Numbered from the stretch's first letter, positions 53,943 to 61,485 are shown. The stretch: DNA of 61,485 nt from Chlorobiota bacterium (GCA_013153605.1 JAADED010000074.1:1-61485); one strand, 5' to 3'. Notes: a model not told the origin generated them from the sequence alone. A program made the numbers and translations.

Positions 53943-55472
53943 TTATTCGGGAAAACCTTTTTTGATGGTCGAGGCCATGATTTTAAGTTCGGCTATCAGC
54001 AAGGCGGTGAAGGTAACGAAAAACAGGAAGAAGGTAAGCTTTACGCCCGCCGTTTCGATATGTGAAATGGCCACCAAATTGGGCATGAGGTCCTGAATCA
54101 CCCAGGGTTGACGTCCCACTTCGGCGGTCACCCAGCCCATTTCCTGGGCCAACAATCCGAGAGGAAGGCTGAGCACGGCCGCGCGCAACAGCCATTTCTT
54201 GCGCTCGATGGTGTCGTTCATGACGGAAATAAAAATCAGGATAAAAAGGATCAAAAACCATCCGCCCAGCAATACCATGGTATGAAAAGAATAAAAAGTG
54301 AGGGCTACGGGGGGAATCAACATATGGGGATCCATGCCGTAATAATAGCCGTAGCCGAAATCTTTGTAATGAGCCCGGAAGGTTTCCAAATGTTCCATGG
54401 CCTTTTTCTCGTCGCCCGCCCGTTTGGCTTCCTTATAAGCCGCCAGGGCGTCGATGGCGATTTTTCCGCTTTGAATGCGTTCTTCGTACGACGGAATGCC
54501 GTATTCGGGGTTGCCATGGACCAAATCCTTGATACCCGGCACGAATCTGTCGGGATCGTTAAAGGCCAGAATGGACAACAGATTGGGAATTTCCACGCCC
54601 ACGATATGTTCTTTGGGCAAGGTGTCGTTATCGGGCAAAGCCACGCCTATGGCGATGAGGGGAGCGCCCGTCCGTCCTTCGTACAACCCTTCCATGGCGG
54701 CCAGCTTCATGGGCTGATAGCGTGCCACCTGTTTGGCCGATCCGTCCCCGGTGATGATGGTGGCCACAACGGACAAAAAGCCGAAAATCGAAGCCACCAA
54801 CATACTGTATTTGGCATATACCTTATTTTTTCCTTTGAGCAACAACCAGGCGCTCACCGCAATCACGAACAGGGCCGAAAAGGTATAGGCCGAAGTGATG
54901 GTGTGAAGAAATTTGTTTACCGCCACGGGATTGAACAACACGGCCCAGAAATCCGTCATCTCGTTGCGCATGGTATCGGGATTAAACGTCATGCCGGTGG
55001 GATTTTGCATCCACGCATTGGCCACCAATATCCATAGAGCCGATAAATTGCTTCCTATGGCCACCAACCAGGCCGAAATCAAATGGGCCTTCTTGCTCAC
55101 CTTGTTCCACCCGAAAAACAGGATGGCGATAAAAGTGCTTTCCATAAAGAAAGCCATTATCCCTTCGATGGCCAGCGGTGCGCCGAACAGGTCGCCCACA
55201 AACCAGGAATAATTGCTCCAGTTGGTACCGAACTCGAATTCGAGGATGATCCCCGTAGCCACCCCGATGGCGAAATTGATGCCGAAAAGTTTTAACCAAA
55301 ACTTCTCGATTTTCAACCATTTTTCGTCACCGGTTTTGTAATAGATCGTCTCCATGATGGCAATCATGAAAGACAATCCCAACGTCAGCGGGACAAAAAT
55401 CCAATGATACATTGCCGTCAGGGCAAATTGGGCCCGCGACCAATCTACCAGTTCCCAATTAATTTGTTCCAT
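53943..55472 (-). CDS. cydA: Cytochrome bd oxidase subunit I
   Basis: 509 residues with nine transmembrane helices. The haem-ligand His is in SRAQFALTAMYHWIF (near the N-terminus), and GINFAIGVATGIILEFEFGTNW and the quinol-binding Q-loop are present. It reduces O2 with menaquinol, matching the men genes nearby. Its start overlaps the DUF4492 gene by 14 nt. Confidence 0.95.
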   Translation of the reverse strand: MEQINWELVDWSRAQFALTAMYHWIFVPLTLGLSFMIAIMETIYYKTGDEKWLKIEKFWLKLFGINFAIGVATGIILEFEFGTNWSNYSWFVGDLFGAPLAIEGIMAFFMESTFIAILFFGWNKVSKKAHLISAWLVAIGSNLSALWILVANAWMQNPTGMTFNPDTMRNEMTDFWAVLFNPVAVNKFLHTITSAYTFSALFVIAVSAWLLLKGKNKVYAKYSMLVASIFGFLSVVATIITGDGSAKQVARYQPMKLAAMEGLYEGRTGAPLIAIGVALPDNDTLPKEHIVGVEIPNLLSILAFNDPDRFVPGIKDLVHGNPEYGIPSYEERIQSGKIAIDALAAYKEAKRAGDEKKAMEHLETFRAHYKDFGYGYYYGMDPHMLIPPVALTFYSFHTMVLLGGWFLILFILIFISVMNDTIERKKWLLRAAVLSLPLGLLAQEMGWVTAEVGRQPWVIQDLMPNLVAISHIETAGVKLTFFLFFVTFTALLIAELKIMASTIKKGFPE

Positions 55473-55701
55473 GATCCGTCGTGTTTTGTACCGCCCCGGG
55501 AATCAGCCGGGACTCGATATATTCGATGCGTTCGCGATCGGTGTCGAAATTCTTTTTTAAAATGTCGGGAAAAAAGAACAGCTTGAGCACCGCAAACATG
55601 ATGAACAATTTGATCAAAATGATCAACCACAGCTTGCGGCCTTCGTCCGAAAGATCCCGGAACCCTTCGTAGTAGAATCGCCAAATCTTTTTTATAATCA
55701 T
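55459..55701 (-). CDS. DUF4492 family small membrane protein
   Basis: 80 residues: amphipathic N-terminus (MIIKKIWRFYYEGFRDL), one transmembrane helix (about 24-44, LWLIILIKLFIMFAVLKLFFF) and a polar tail. The family is regularly encoded just upstream of cydA in Bacteroidota and Campylobacterota and is thought to be an accessory part of the bd oxidase. The last 14 nt overlap cydA. Confidence 0.88.
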   Translation of the reverse strand: MIIKKIWRFYYEGFRDLSDEGRKLWLIILIKLFIMFAVLKLFFFPDILKKNFDTDRERIEYIESRLIPGAVQNTTDHGTN

Positions 55702-55719
55702 TCTAAATTGAATTCTTTA

Positions 55720-55751
55720 CAAAGGTACGGCGAATCCGGCTGAAAATCAAA
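55720..55751 (-). promoter_or_regulatory. Promoter of the cytochrome bd operon (TTTG-N20-TACCTTTG)
   Basis: Minus-strand TTTG (55751-55748) and TACCTTTG (55727-55720) are 20 nt apart, the canonical Bacteroidota -33/-7 spacing, 18 nt before the DUF4492 ATG. This is the best-formed promoter in the window. Confidence 0.75.
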
Positions 55752-55862
55752 AATTAGCACTCGAAAAGGGGCGGAAATATCGTATGTTAGAGCCGGGAAA
55801 AATTTCCCTATTCAAAAGCCGAAAACCGGGGCTCGAAAAATTACGCGAAGCATGCACAAATG

Positions 55863-56924
55863 TTACCGACGCTCCGCACGCACCGCACGCATCACCTCGT
55901 TCCGGCGAATTTTTCCCGAAGGGGTAAGAGGAAAACGGGGAAGAAAAAACACTTCTTTGGGTTTTTCGTAATAAGCCAGGCCGGCCCGCTCGTATAAATC
56001 GGAAGGCAACTCGAAGGGTGAATTTTCGATCACCAGCACGATTTTTTGTCCCCATCGGGCATCGGGGAGGGCGCCTATCATAAAGCGGGAAGAAAAATAG
56101 GGGGCCAACTTGGCTTCCACGGCGGCGGGGTGCACTTTGATGCCCCCGGTATTGATGACGTCGTCGGCGCGTCCGAGCCACCGGAACGATCGTTCGCCTT
56201 TTATTTCCACTAGGTCGTTGGTACGGGCGCGAATGCCGGTGATGCGGTCTTCCACGTACAAGCGGCCTTCCGGGTCGGTACGGGCCGTTACCCCCGGAAG
56301 GAGGTGGAAAAGGCCCGGCGTACACCCGCACCATTGCGAAGCGGTCCGGTTCAGCGGCATCACGGCCACATGGGTAAGGGTTTCGGTCATTCCGAAGGTT
56401 TGAAATACCGCTCCGGGAATTTTTTCCGCCAACCGGGCCAAAGGAGGGTCCACGGGGGCTCCCCCCCATAACAGGACGCCGAAATCTTCCAAGCGGGAAG
56501 CAAATTTTCGGGCTTGACGCGGCACCATGGCCGCAAAATCGAATCGCCTTTCAGGCCAAGGACCGCCGGGCGGGGCAAGATGCAAATCCCAACCCGCCAC
56601 CAAGGCGCGAACCCACATCATTTTACCCGCCACAAACGAAGGGTCCAACACATGCAAGGCTCCGGTGCCGGCCCCCGCGCGAAAATAATCGGCGGTGCGG
56701 CGAGCCGAAGCCGTCAATTGATCCTTCGCGAATATGTGAACGGAAGGTTTGCCCGTGGAACCCGAAGTGTGCAAACGCACGGTAGGGGAATCGGAAAACC
56801 AATCGTATAAAAAGGGGGCATGGGCGGGAGCGTACATCTCCACGTAAGTAAGCAAGTCGGCCGGATGCTTAAAAGAACGACCCGCCAGGCGGAAAGCGGG
56901 ATGGATGGACGGAACCGCACTCAT
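55863..56924 (-). CDS. menE: o-Succinylbenzoate--CoA ligase, short form
   Basis: 353 residues of the ANL superfamily, shorter than the classical ~450-residue enzymes as usual in Bacteroidota. The nucleotide motif HTSGSTGKP, FQTFGMTET, RTNDLVEIKGE, WLGRADDVINTGGIKVHP and the catalytic Lys in LTPSGKIRRN are all present. It activates o-succinylbenzoate in menaquinone synthesis. It overlaps menC by 4 nt. Confidence 0.9.
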   Translation of the reverse strand: MSAVPSIHPAFRLAGRSFKHPADLLTYVEMYAPAHAPFLYDWFSDSPTVRLHTSGSTGKPSVHIFAKDQLTASARRTADYFRAGAGTGALHVLDPSFVAGKMMWVRALVAGWDLHLAPPGGPWPERRFDFAAMVPRQARKFASRLEDFGVLLWGGAPVDPPLARLAEKIPGAVFQTFGMTETLTHVAVMPLNRTASQWCGCTPGLFHLLPGVTARTDPEGRLYVEDRITGIRARTNDLVEIKGERSFRWLGRADDVINTGGIKVHPAAVEAKLAPYFSSRFMIGALPDARWGQKIVLVIENSPFELPSDLYERAGLAYYEKPKEVFFLPRFPLTPSGKIRRNEVMRAVRAERR

Positions 56925-57958
56925 AGGCCGGGGACTTGCAAACGACGGGCGGGGTCGAACCTCAAGGTATCGCCTTCCAAATACAGGGGCGAAGGAAAAT
57001 TATCGGTAAACAAACCGCCGGTACCCAATCCTTGGGGCATGTGTACGCCCAAGCGGGCCGTAAATTGGGCGATGGCATTCAACCCCACGTTGGATTCCAA
57101 TGCCGAAGTAATCCACCAACCGGCTCCCGCTTCTTCGGCCGCCCGTATCCATTCTTTGGTTCCCGAAAAACCTCCCGCCAGCGAAGGTTTCAAAATGATG
57201 TAAGAAGGGCGGATGTAGCGGAGCAACCGCCGCTTGTCTGAGGGATCGAACACGCCGATCAGCTCCTCGTCCAATGCCACCGGCACGGGCGATTTTTCGC
57301 ATATCTCGGCCATAGCCTCCGGTTGGCCGGCACGAATGGGTTGCTCCACGGAATGAACGTTCCAACGGGCCAATCGCTCCAGCTTGTCCAACGCCTCTTC
57401 GGGACGGAACGCGCCGTTGGCATCGGTACGGATTTCCAATTCGCGGGACGAAAAACGGCGCCGAATATGGCGAATCAGATCCAGTTCGTCTTCAAAATGA
57501 AGGGCGCCGATTTTGATTTTAATCACCCGAAATCCCCGCTCGATTTTTTCTTCAATCTGGCGGAGCATGAAATCTTTGTCCCCCATCCAAATCAATCCGT
57601 TGATGGGGATGCCCTCCTCCCCGCGTGTAAAAGGCGAAGGAAACAACACGTCGGGCCGGTCGCCCGCCAAAGAAGCCAAAGCCGTTTCCCATCCGAACAC
57701 CAACGACGGCCACCTCCTCCATTCTTCCGCATCGAAAAGCCTGCCCGCCTCCCATTGCCGGGCGGATTCGCGAAGGATTTCCTCGTATTCGGGCCGGTCG
57801 TCGGCGCTCAGTCCTTTGAACAAAGCGCATTCTCCCCCTCCTTTGCGGCCGTCCTTTTCCAACAGCAACAGATAGGTATCTTTTACGTACATCACTCCAC
57901 GCGAAGTGCGAGCGGGGAATTTAAAATGCAACCGATACGGGAGAATGCGGGCGCGCAT
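56921..57958 (-). CDS. menC: o-Succinylbenzoate synthase
   Basis: 345-residue enolase-superfamily enzyme. Catalytic Lys pair in RVIKIKIG, metal ligands in IRTDANGAF and SVEQPI, and the opposite face Lys in ILKPSLAGGF. It dehydrates SHCHC to o-succinylbenzoate. It starts 1 nt after the gldC stop. Confidence 0.92.
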   Translation of the reverse strand: MRARILPYRLHFKFPARTSRGVMYVKDTYLLLLEKDGRKGGGECALFKGLSADDRPEYEEILRESARQWEAGRLFDAEEWRRWPSLVFGWETALASLAGDRPDVLFPSPFTRGEEGIPINGLIWMGDKDFMLRQIEEKIERGFRVIKIKIGALHFEDELDLIRHIRRRFSSRELEIRTDANGAFRPEEALDKLERLARWNVHSVEQPIRAGQPEAMAEICEKSPVPVALDEELIGVFDPSDKRRLLRYIRPSYIILKPSLAGGFSGTKEWIRAAEEAGAGWWITSALESNVGLNAIAQFTARLGVHMPQGLGTGGLFTDNFPSPLYLEGDTLRFDPARRLQVPGL

Positions 57959-57959
57959 C

Positions 57960-58310
57960 TCAACGATTTTGGGGGCCTTTGCGCAATTCCAATTTTTCTT
58001 CCATGTAATCGGCCAGGTCCAGAATGGTGTCGGCCATGCGGTCGTCTCCCGTGGCTTTGCGATAAGTGTCGGCCAATGACCGGATGGTTTGCCAAATGAA
58101 AAATTGCATTTCGTACACTTTCATTTCCTTGGTCCACAAATCCAACCGCAAGGCTTCCTTGCGCTCGTCATCCCATACGGACAACAAAAAGGCTTCGGCC
58201 GGCCGGTTTTCGATGCCCGCATCGGTGGCCGTCCACGTAATTTCTTCGGGAATGCGGTTTTCGTCCAAACCTACTTCCAAAATGATTTTGCTTCGATGTT
58301 TTACTGCCAT
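57960..58310 (-). CDS. gldC: Gliding motility/T9SS-associated protein GldC
   Basis: 116 residues, soluble, matching the GldC family (KIILEVGLDENRIPEEI, LLSVWDDERKEALRLDLWT, EMQFFIWQTI). GldC supports gliding in flavobacteria but is not strictly essential for it. It directly follows gldB (3-nt gap), as in Flavobacterium. Confidence 0.9.
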   Translation of the reverse strand: MAVKHRSKIILEVGLDENRIPEEITWTATDAGIENRPAEAFLLSVWDDERKEALRLDLWTKEMKVYEMQFFIWQTIRSLADTYRKATGDDRMADTILDLADYMEEKLELRKGPQNR

Positions 58311-58313
58311 ACC

Positions 58314-59270
58314 TTAAGGTTTATATTTGGATTCTCTGAATATGTCGTGCGGGTCGGCTTTGATCAGCGTTTGCAAATCGGCCCCGGTCCGATCCATGTA
58401 AGCTTGCACGATGCGATACCCCATGTAGCGTCCGATCATACCCGCGGATTCGTTGTCCACTTCGGTATAAAATTTGGAAAAGGGCGAGGGATTCAAAAAA
58501 CGCATGTCCAAATTCTTATCGGTATCGAACAAAAGATTTTGATCCAAAAAATACAACCATACGTTCTTCTCGTTTTCCACGGCCCATCGCCACTTGGCGG
58601 AGGTATAACCCAACAAGAGGCTGTCGTGCGCGCGGGGCATAAACGCCTTTTGTAAATAAAGCAATTTGCCGTGGTAAATCATTTTGCTCAAAAAATCCTT
58701 GGTCCGCGGCAAGGGTACCGTATGTTCGGCTGTCTTTCGGGCGAATTCCACCGGAATGTATTCTTTGGACATGGTATGCCGCAAATACAAAGGGATGCCT
58801 TCATACACGGGATTGTCCTCTCCCAAAAAATTATCGATAAACAAAAATGCCAACGTATCGGCCAAATACAATTTTTTCATGTAATCCCAATCGGAATACA
58901 ACGTGATGATGCGCGGCTCTTTCCAACGGGGAAAATAATATTTGACATGCTTAAACACATCGGCCAACCGGTCTTCCACGCCCAAAGGGCCGGGAAACAC
59001 GCTGTCGGTGGCCTTTCGGAGGTCGAGCAAAAGGGTGTCTTGCATTTTGGCGGCCCACACGCTGTCAGGTATGCCGGGGGAAAAGAGGTAGGGAAACTCC
59101 TCCTTCAGGGCCGGTAAGCGCGCCGGATCTCCTCCGTAAAAAAGGGTGTCGAACCGGATCACCTCCACCCCGGCGGGCACGGCCGATACGTCCACATCCA
59201 AGGGATTGCGTTTTTTGCACGCCCACGGAAGAAGCAAAACCGCCACCCAAATCCAAACCGACTTTTTCAT
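58314..59270 (-). CDS. gldB: Gliding motility lipoprotein GldB
   Basis: 318 residues with a lipoprotein signal (LPWAC, Cys18) and GldB blocks (VIRFDTLFYGGDPARLPAL, TLYSDWDYMK, HTMSKEYIPVEFARKTAEH, LPRTKDFLSKMIYHGK). It is required for gliding/T9SS function in flavobacteria. A TATTTTTG -7 element ends only 4 nt before the ATG, so the mRNA may be leaderless. First gene of gldB-gldC-menC-menE. Confidence 0.92.
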   Translation of the reverse strand: MKKSVWIWVAVLLLPWACKKRNPLDVDVSAVPAGVEVIRFDTLFYGGDPARLPALKEEFPYLFSPGIPDSVWAAKMQDTLLLDLRKATDSVFPGPLGVEDRLADVFKHVKYYFPRWKEPRIITLYSDWDYMKKLYLADTLAFLFIDNFLGEDNPVYEGIPLYLRHTMSKEYIPVEFARKTAEHTVPLPRTKDFLSKMIYHGKLLYLQKAFMPRAHDSLLLGYTSAKWRWAVENEKNVWLYFLDQNLLFDTDKNLDMRFLNPSPFSKFYTEVDNESAGMIGRYMGYRIVQAYMDRTGADLQTLIKADPHDIFRESKYKP

Positions 59271-59274
59271 GCCA

Positions 59275-59282
59275 CAAAAATA
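59275..59282 (-). promoter_or_regulatory. -7 promoter element (TATTTTTG) immediately before gldB
   Basis: TAnnTTTG on the minus strand ending 4 nt before the ATG. TTG at 17 nt and TTTG at 23 nt upstream could serve as -33. Initiation would start about at the ATG. Confidence 0.5.
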
Positions 59283-59353
59283 GGGATTTTCGTACCCTAC
59301 AACGTCAAAAAAGAGAACGAATTGCTCCCAAAAAAGGAGCGGGAGTTTTTATG

Positions 59354-59361
59354 TATTTTTG
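59354..59361 (+). promoter_or_regulatory. -7 promoter element (TATTTTTG) of folP
   Basis: TAnnTTTG ending 14 nt before the ATG at 59376, which supports that start over an earlier in-frame codon. Confidence 0.5.
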
Positions 59362-59375
59362 TCCAAACCCGATAT

Positions 59376-60215
59376 ATGAAGCTGTTCGTTCGTTGCCGCG
59401 AGGAATTGATCGATTTGAGCCGTCCCCGGGTAATGGGCATTCTGAACGTCACGCCCGACTCTTTTTATGCCGGAAGCCGCGTCTCCCAAGACGATCTCTT
59501 GTACCGCGCCGAAAAGATGCTCCGAGAAGGCGCCGATTTTTTGGACGTGGGCGGATATTCGTCCCGTCCCGGCGCCGAGGACGTGCCCGAATCGGAAGAA
59601 CTCAAACGCGTAATTCCCGCGGTGCGCGCCGTACACGAACATTTTCCCGAAGCCCGCATTTCGGTGGACACCTTCCGGGCGCGCGTGGCCCGCGAAGCGG
59701 TGGAAGCCGGCGCTTGTATGATTAACGACATCTCCGGCGGCCAAGCCGACCCCGGCATGTTCGATACCGTGGCCCGCTTGCAAGTGCCGTACATCCTCAT
59801 GCACATGCGCGGCACACCCCGCACCATGCAACAACTCACCGATTACGAACCCGACGTGGTCACGGAAATCAACCGGTTCTTCGCCCGCCAAATCGCCCGC
59901 TTGCACGAGCTCGGGGTCAACGACATCATCGTGGATCCCGGATTCGGATTTGCCAAAACATTGGAACAAAATTATTTCATGCTCAAACATTTGGACCGCT
60001 TCCTCATTCATGACAAACCCCTGTTGGCGGGCATGTCGCGCAAGTCCATGTTTTTCCGGTTGTTAAACAAAACCCCCGAAGAAGTGCTGATTCCGTCGGT
60101 TACGGCACATGCCATAGCCGTACTGAAAGGCGCTTCCGTCGTTCGCGTGCACGACGTTAAAGAAACCCGCGAAGCCTTGGCGGTGGCGGAAGAGTTGATT
60201 ATAATACCTAAGTAA
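59376..60215 (+). CDS. folP: Dihydropteroate synthase
   Basis: 279 residues from ATG 59376. The GILNVTPDSFY, DVGGYSSRPGA, NDISGGQAD, DPGFGFAKTLEQN and final VRVHDV (RxH) motifs define the folate-pathway TIM-barrel enzyme, the sulfonamide target. The frame is open upstream to 59322 without similarity, and the promoter element lies inside that extension. Confidence 0.93.
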   Translation: MKLFVRCREELIDLSRPRVMGILNVTPDSFYAGSRVSQDDLLYRAEKMLREGADFLDVGGYSSRPGAEDVPESEELKRVIPAVRAVHEHFPEARISVDTFRARVAREAVEAGACMINDISGGQADPGMFDTVARLQVPYILMHMRGTPRTMQQLTDYEPDVVTEINRFFARQIARLHELGVNDIIVDPGFGFAKTLEQNYFMLKHLDRFLIHDKPLLAGMSRKSMFFRLLNKTPEEVLIPSVTAHAIAVLKGASVVRVHDVKETREALAVAEELIIIPK

Positions 60216-60227
60216 GTTGAACAAAAA

Positions 60228-60241
60228 ATGATAAATATCAT
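60228..60241. repeat. 14-bp palindrome at the island promoter
   Basis: ATGATA-AA-TATCAT, two 6-bp arms with a 2-nt centre, ending on the first T of the TTG -33 candidate. Position suits an operator. Confidence 0.5.
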
Positions 60242-60273
60242 TGACAAAAGATGGAGGGGGGGGGGTAAATTTG
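60241..60273 (+). promoter_or_regulatory. Putative promoter with a G10 homopolymer in its spacer
   Basis: TTG (60241-60243), 22-nt spacer containing ten G residues (60256-60265), then TAAATTTG (60266-60273), a consensus -7 element, 15 nt before the ATG at 60289. Change in G-tract length would change -33/-7 spacing. Confidence 0.6.
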
Positions 60274-60288
60274 TGAAAAAATAAAAAA

Positions 60289-60906
60289 ATGAAAACACCT
60301 AAATTATTATCCTTCATTTTTGTAATTGGAATAATTCTTTCTTTCTCATCTTGTAAACAAAAAGTATCTGATGATAGTTTTACTATCACTACTCAACCTT
60401 TAACAATGCAAGAGATTGAAGACATTGCCGCACAGTTATCAGCTCAAAACCGGACATTACAAACTCAAAACGAAGATTCGATTCGCCGAATCCTTTTACC
60501 TTTAATTGAAACCGGAAGGTCCTATTATAATGAAATATTAAGCCAAATTGATTTAAATGATCCTTCTTTGAATTTAACTCAAGAAGAGAGAGAGGCGATT
60601 CAAAATATGACTGAAGACCAATTAGGATTATTGGGTTTTGTATATAGTGTGAGTCATATTTGTAATGAAATCTCTAATAATAATGATGAGAATCGAACGA
60701 GTTACAGAGCTATAGATAAGAATACTATTTTAAATTGTTTAAGCGCTGCATTAGGAATAAGTGATATTATAGCAATTGTAGAAAATACGGCTGCTTTAGC
60801 TACAGTTGATGGGGCCATAGCTGTATTAAAATTAATTGGGAAAAGATATTTAGGGTACCTAGGGTTAGCGGTAGCTGTAGTTTCATTTGTAGAATGTGTA
60901 AGCTAA
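60289..60906 (+). CDS. AT-rich-island lipoprotein with hydrophobic Cys-bracketed C-terminus, unknown function
   Basis: 205 residues. It has a lipoprotein signal (FSSC, Cys22), a polar helical middle (QAEIE-type, Gln/Asn/Glu-rich), and from about residue 148 a hydrophobic Ala/Ile/Val/Gly segment (NCLSAALGISDIIAIVENTA ... GYLGLAVAVVSFVECV) bounded by Cys150 and Cys203. Cys125 lies before it. Such C-terminal segments resemble those of small membrane-active peptides, but I recognise no named family. Codons are strongly AT-biased compared with folP 70 nt away, pointing to lateral acquisition. Confidence 0.8.
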   Translation: MKTPKLLSFIFVIGIILSFSSCKQKVSDDSFTITTQPLTMQEIEDIAAQLSAQNRTLQTQNEDSIRRILLPLIETGRSYYNEILSQIDLNDPSLNLTQEEREAIQNMTEDQLGLLGFVYSVSHICNEISNNNDENRTSYRAIDKNTILNCLSAALGISDIIAIVENTAALATVDGAIAVLKLIGKRYLGYLGLAVAVVSFVECVS

Positions 60907-60919
60907 ATATATAAAAAAG

Positions 60920-61255
60920 ATGCAAACAACTTCGTTGGAAAATAAGAAAGTATCCGACATAAAAATAGGTATATTTCTTTCGAATTTTTTCTCTTTATTG
61001 TCATTTATCCTTTCAGGAATAGCATACCATGTTTACAAATATTTTGAATACTCTTTAGCACCAGTGGTATATGTATCTTTCTTTTCCGCATTGATAGCTT
61101 TAGTTATTTCCATTTTTTATTTATTAAAATGTAATTTCTATACCGAATTGTCTAAAAAAACACGTAAAAGATATAATCGAAAATTATGGTTTCGACTTAT
61201 ATCTGCTTCTTTTTTTCTTTATTACGCAATCTATGTTTATCATGCCATAACCTAA
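60920..61255 (+). CDS. Three-helix small membrane protein, unknown function
   Basis: 111 residues with three predicted membrane helices (about 17-40, 46-69, 90-111) and a basic cytoplasmic loop (SKKTRKRYNRK). It starts 13 nt after the lipoprotein stop, has the same AT-rich codon use and is likely co-transcribed. Size and topology match immunity or accessory membrane proteins, but no family was recognised. Confidence 0.75.
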   Translation: MQTTSLENKKVSDIKIGIFLSNFFSLLSFILSGIAYHVYKYFEYSLAPVVYVSFFSALIALVISIFYLLKCNFYTELSKKTRKRYNRKLWFRLISASFFLYYAIYVYHAIT

Positions 61256-61364
61256 AAAAATAAATATACTTATGGGGGTCAAGTATTTTGGCCGCCTTTT
61301 TAATTTATCAAAATTCCGGTTTAAAAAAAATAAAGAGAAGAAATTTATTCTTTTATACTTAATC

Positions 61365-61485
61365 TTAGGAGTAAAACGAAGGCACTTCCAAGGGCGGCAA
61401 TCCCTTTTGCCGGATGCGGCGCTTCATCCCGTCGATGCCTTGCAAACCGCCCGTATGCACGGCCAAAATCCGCGTGCCGGGCATA
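61365..61485 (-). CDS. C-terminus of a PLP-dependent ACC deaminase/D-cysteine desulfhydrase family enzyme (partial)
   Basis: The frame enters from the right edge and stops at 61365. The readable 39 residues include RILAVHTGGLQGIDGMKRRI, the conserved C-terminal glycine-rich block of this PLP enzyme family. The 5' part is beyond the window. Base composition returns to the normal, more GC-rich type here, marking the right border of the AT-rich island. Confidence 0.75.
   Translation of the reverse strand, partial: MPGTRILAVHTGGLQGIDGMKRRIRQKGLPPLEVPSFYS

Noticed and set aside
59325-59341. GCTCC / GGAGC hairpin upstream of folP as a terminator or riboswitch
   Set aside because: Only a 5-bp stem with a 7-nt A-rich loop and no T run; no aptamer-like conservation.

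Overview
The window is chromosomal DNA from a member of the Bacteroidota, most likely the Flavobacteriia or a close relative. The evidence is the gliding/type IX secretion genes gldB and gldC, proteins with type IX (T9SS) sorting or adhesion architecture, a SusC/SusD pair, a DUF4249 lipoprotein with its TonB receptor, a cytochrome bd operon led by a DUF4492 gene, menaquinone genes, a fused HPPK/deoxynucleoside kinase, and many TAnnTTTG promoter elements in place of sigma70-type -10 boxes. Base composition looks slightly GC-rich by eye, except for a clearly AT-rich segment at the right end (about 60216-61364). Species and genus cannot be fixed from the sequence alone. No insertion sequence, prophage, CRISPR array or rRNA was seen.

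Layout, left to right. 1-1126: N-terminal part of a secreted adhesin-like protein. 1429-12358: fused 2-oxoacid dehydrogenase E1, DUF4249 lipoprotein plus TonB receptor, a small membrane protein, an M28-peptidase homologue that has lost most metal ligands, a phosphohexomutase and an MsbA-like ABC exporter. 12374-21666: SRP RNA, a threonine-dehydrogenase-like epimerase, a ferredoxin-NADP reductase, a SusD/SusC pair and a DUF5916 protein. 21800-25624: a tightly overlapped mutS operon. 25727-28932: TerC, a small protein, DUF4159, HutI and DUF2853. 29009-34592: a large T9SS-sorted beta-propeller protein and a membrane pyrophosphatase. 34764-44412: rhomboid protease, PBP4-type carboxypeptidase, a coiled-coil protein, YebC, an MBL hydrolase, a subtilisin-like lipoprotein, a glycosyltransferase, HPPK-dNK, TsaB and TatD.

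44474-44634 holds two near-identical proline tRNAs, one with the unusual anticodon AGG. They face a tadA gene that closes an exopolysaccharide-type operon (flippase, UDP-glucose dehydrogenase, UDP-xylose synthase, sugar-phosphate transferase). 50400-52631: a tiny membrane protein, a ferredoxin overlapping trpS, and a divergent plsC. 52634-55701: a cytochrome bd operon with a small gene at each end. 55863-60215: gldB-gldC-menC-menE and the divergent folP.

The right end is the most unusual part. An AT-rich two-gene unit, a lipoprotein with a hydrophobic Cys-bracketed C-terminus and a small three-helix membrane protein, is preceded by a promoter whose spacer contains ten consecutive G residues and whose -33 element abuts a palindrome. 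This looks like a laterally acquired, possibly phase-variable cassette. A toxin/immunity pair is one reading of it, not a demonstrated one. The window ends in the C-terminus of a PLP enzyme of the ACC deaminase/D-cysteine desulfhydrase family.
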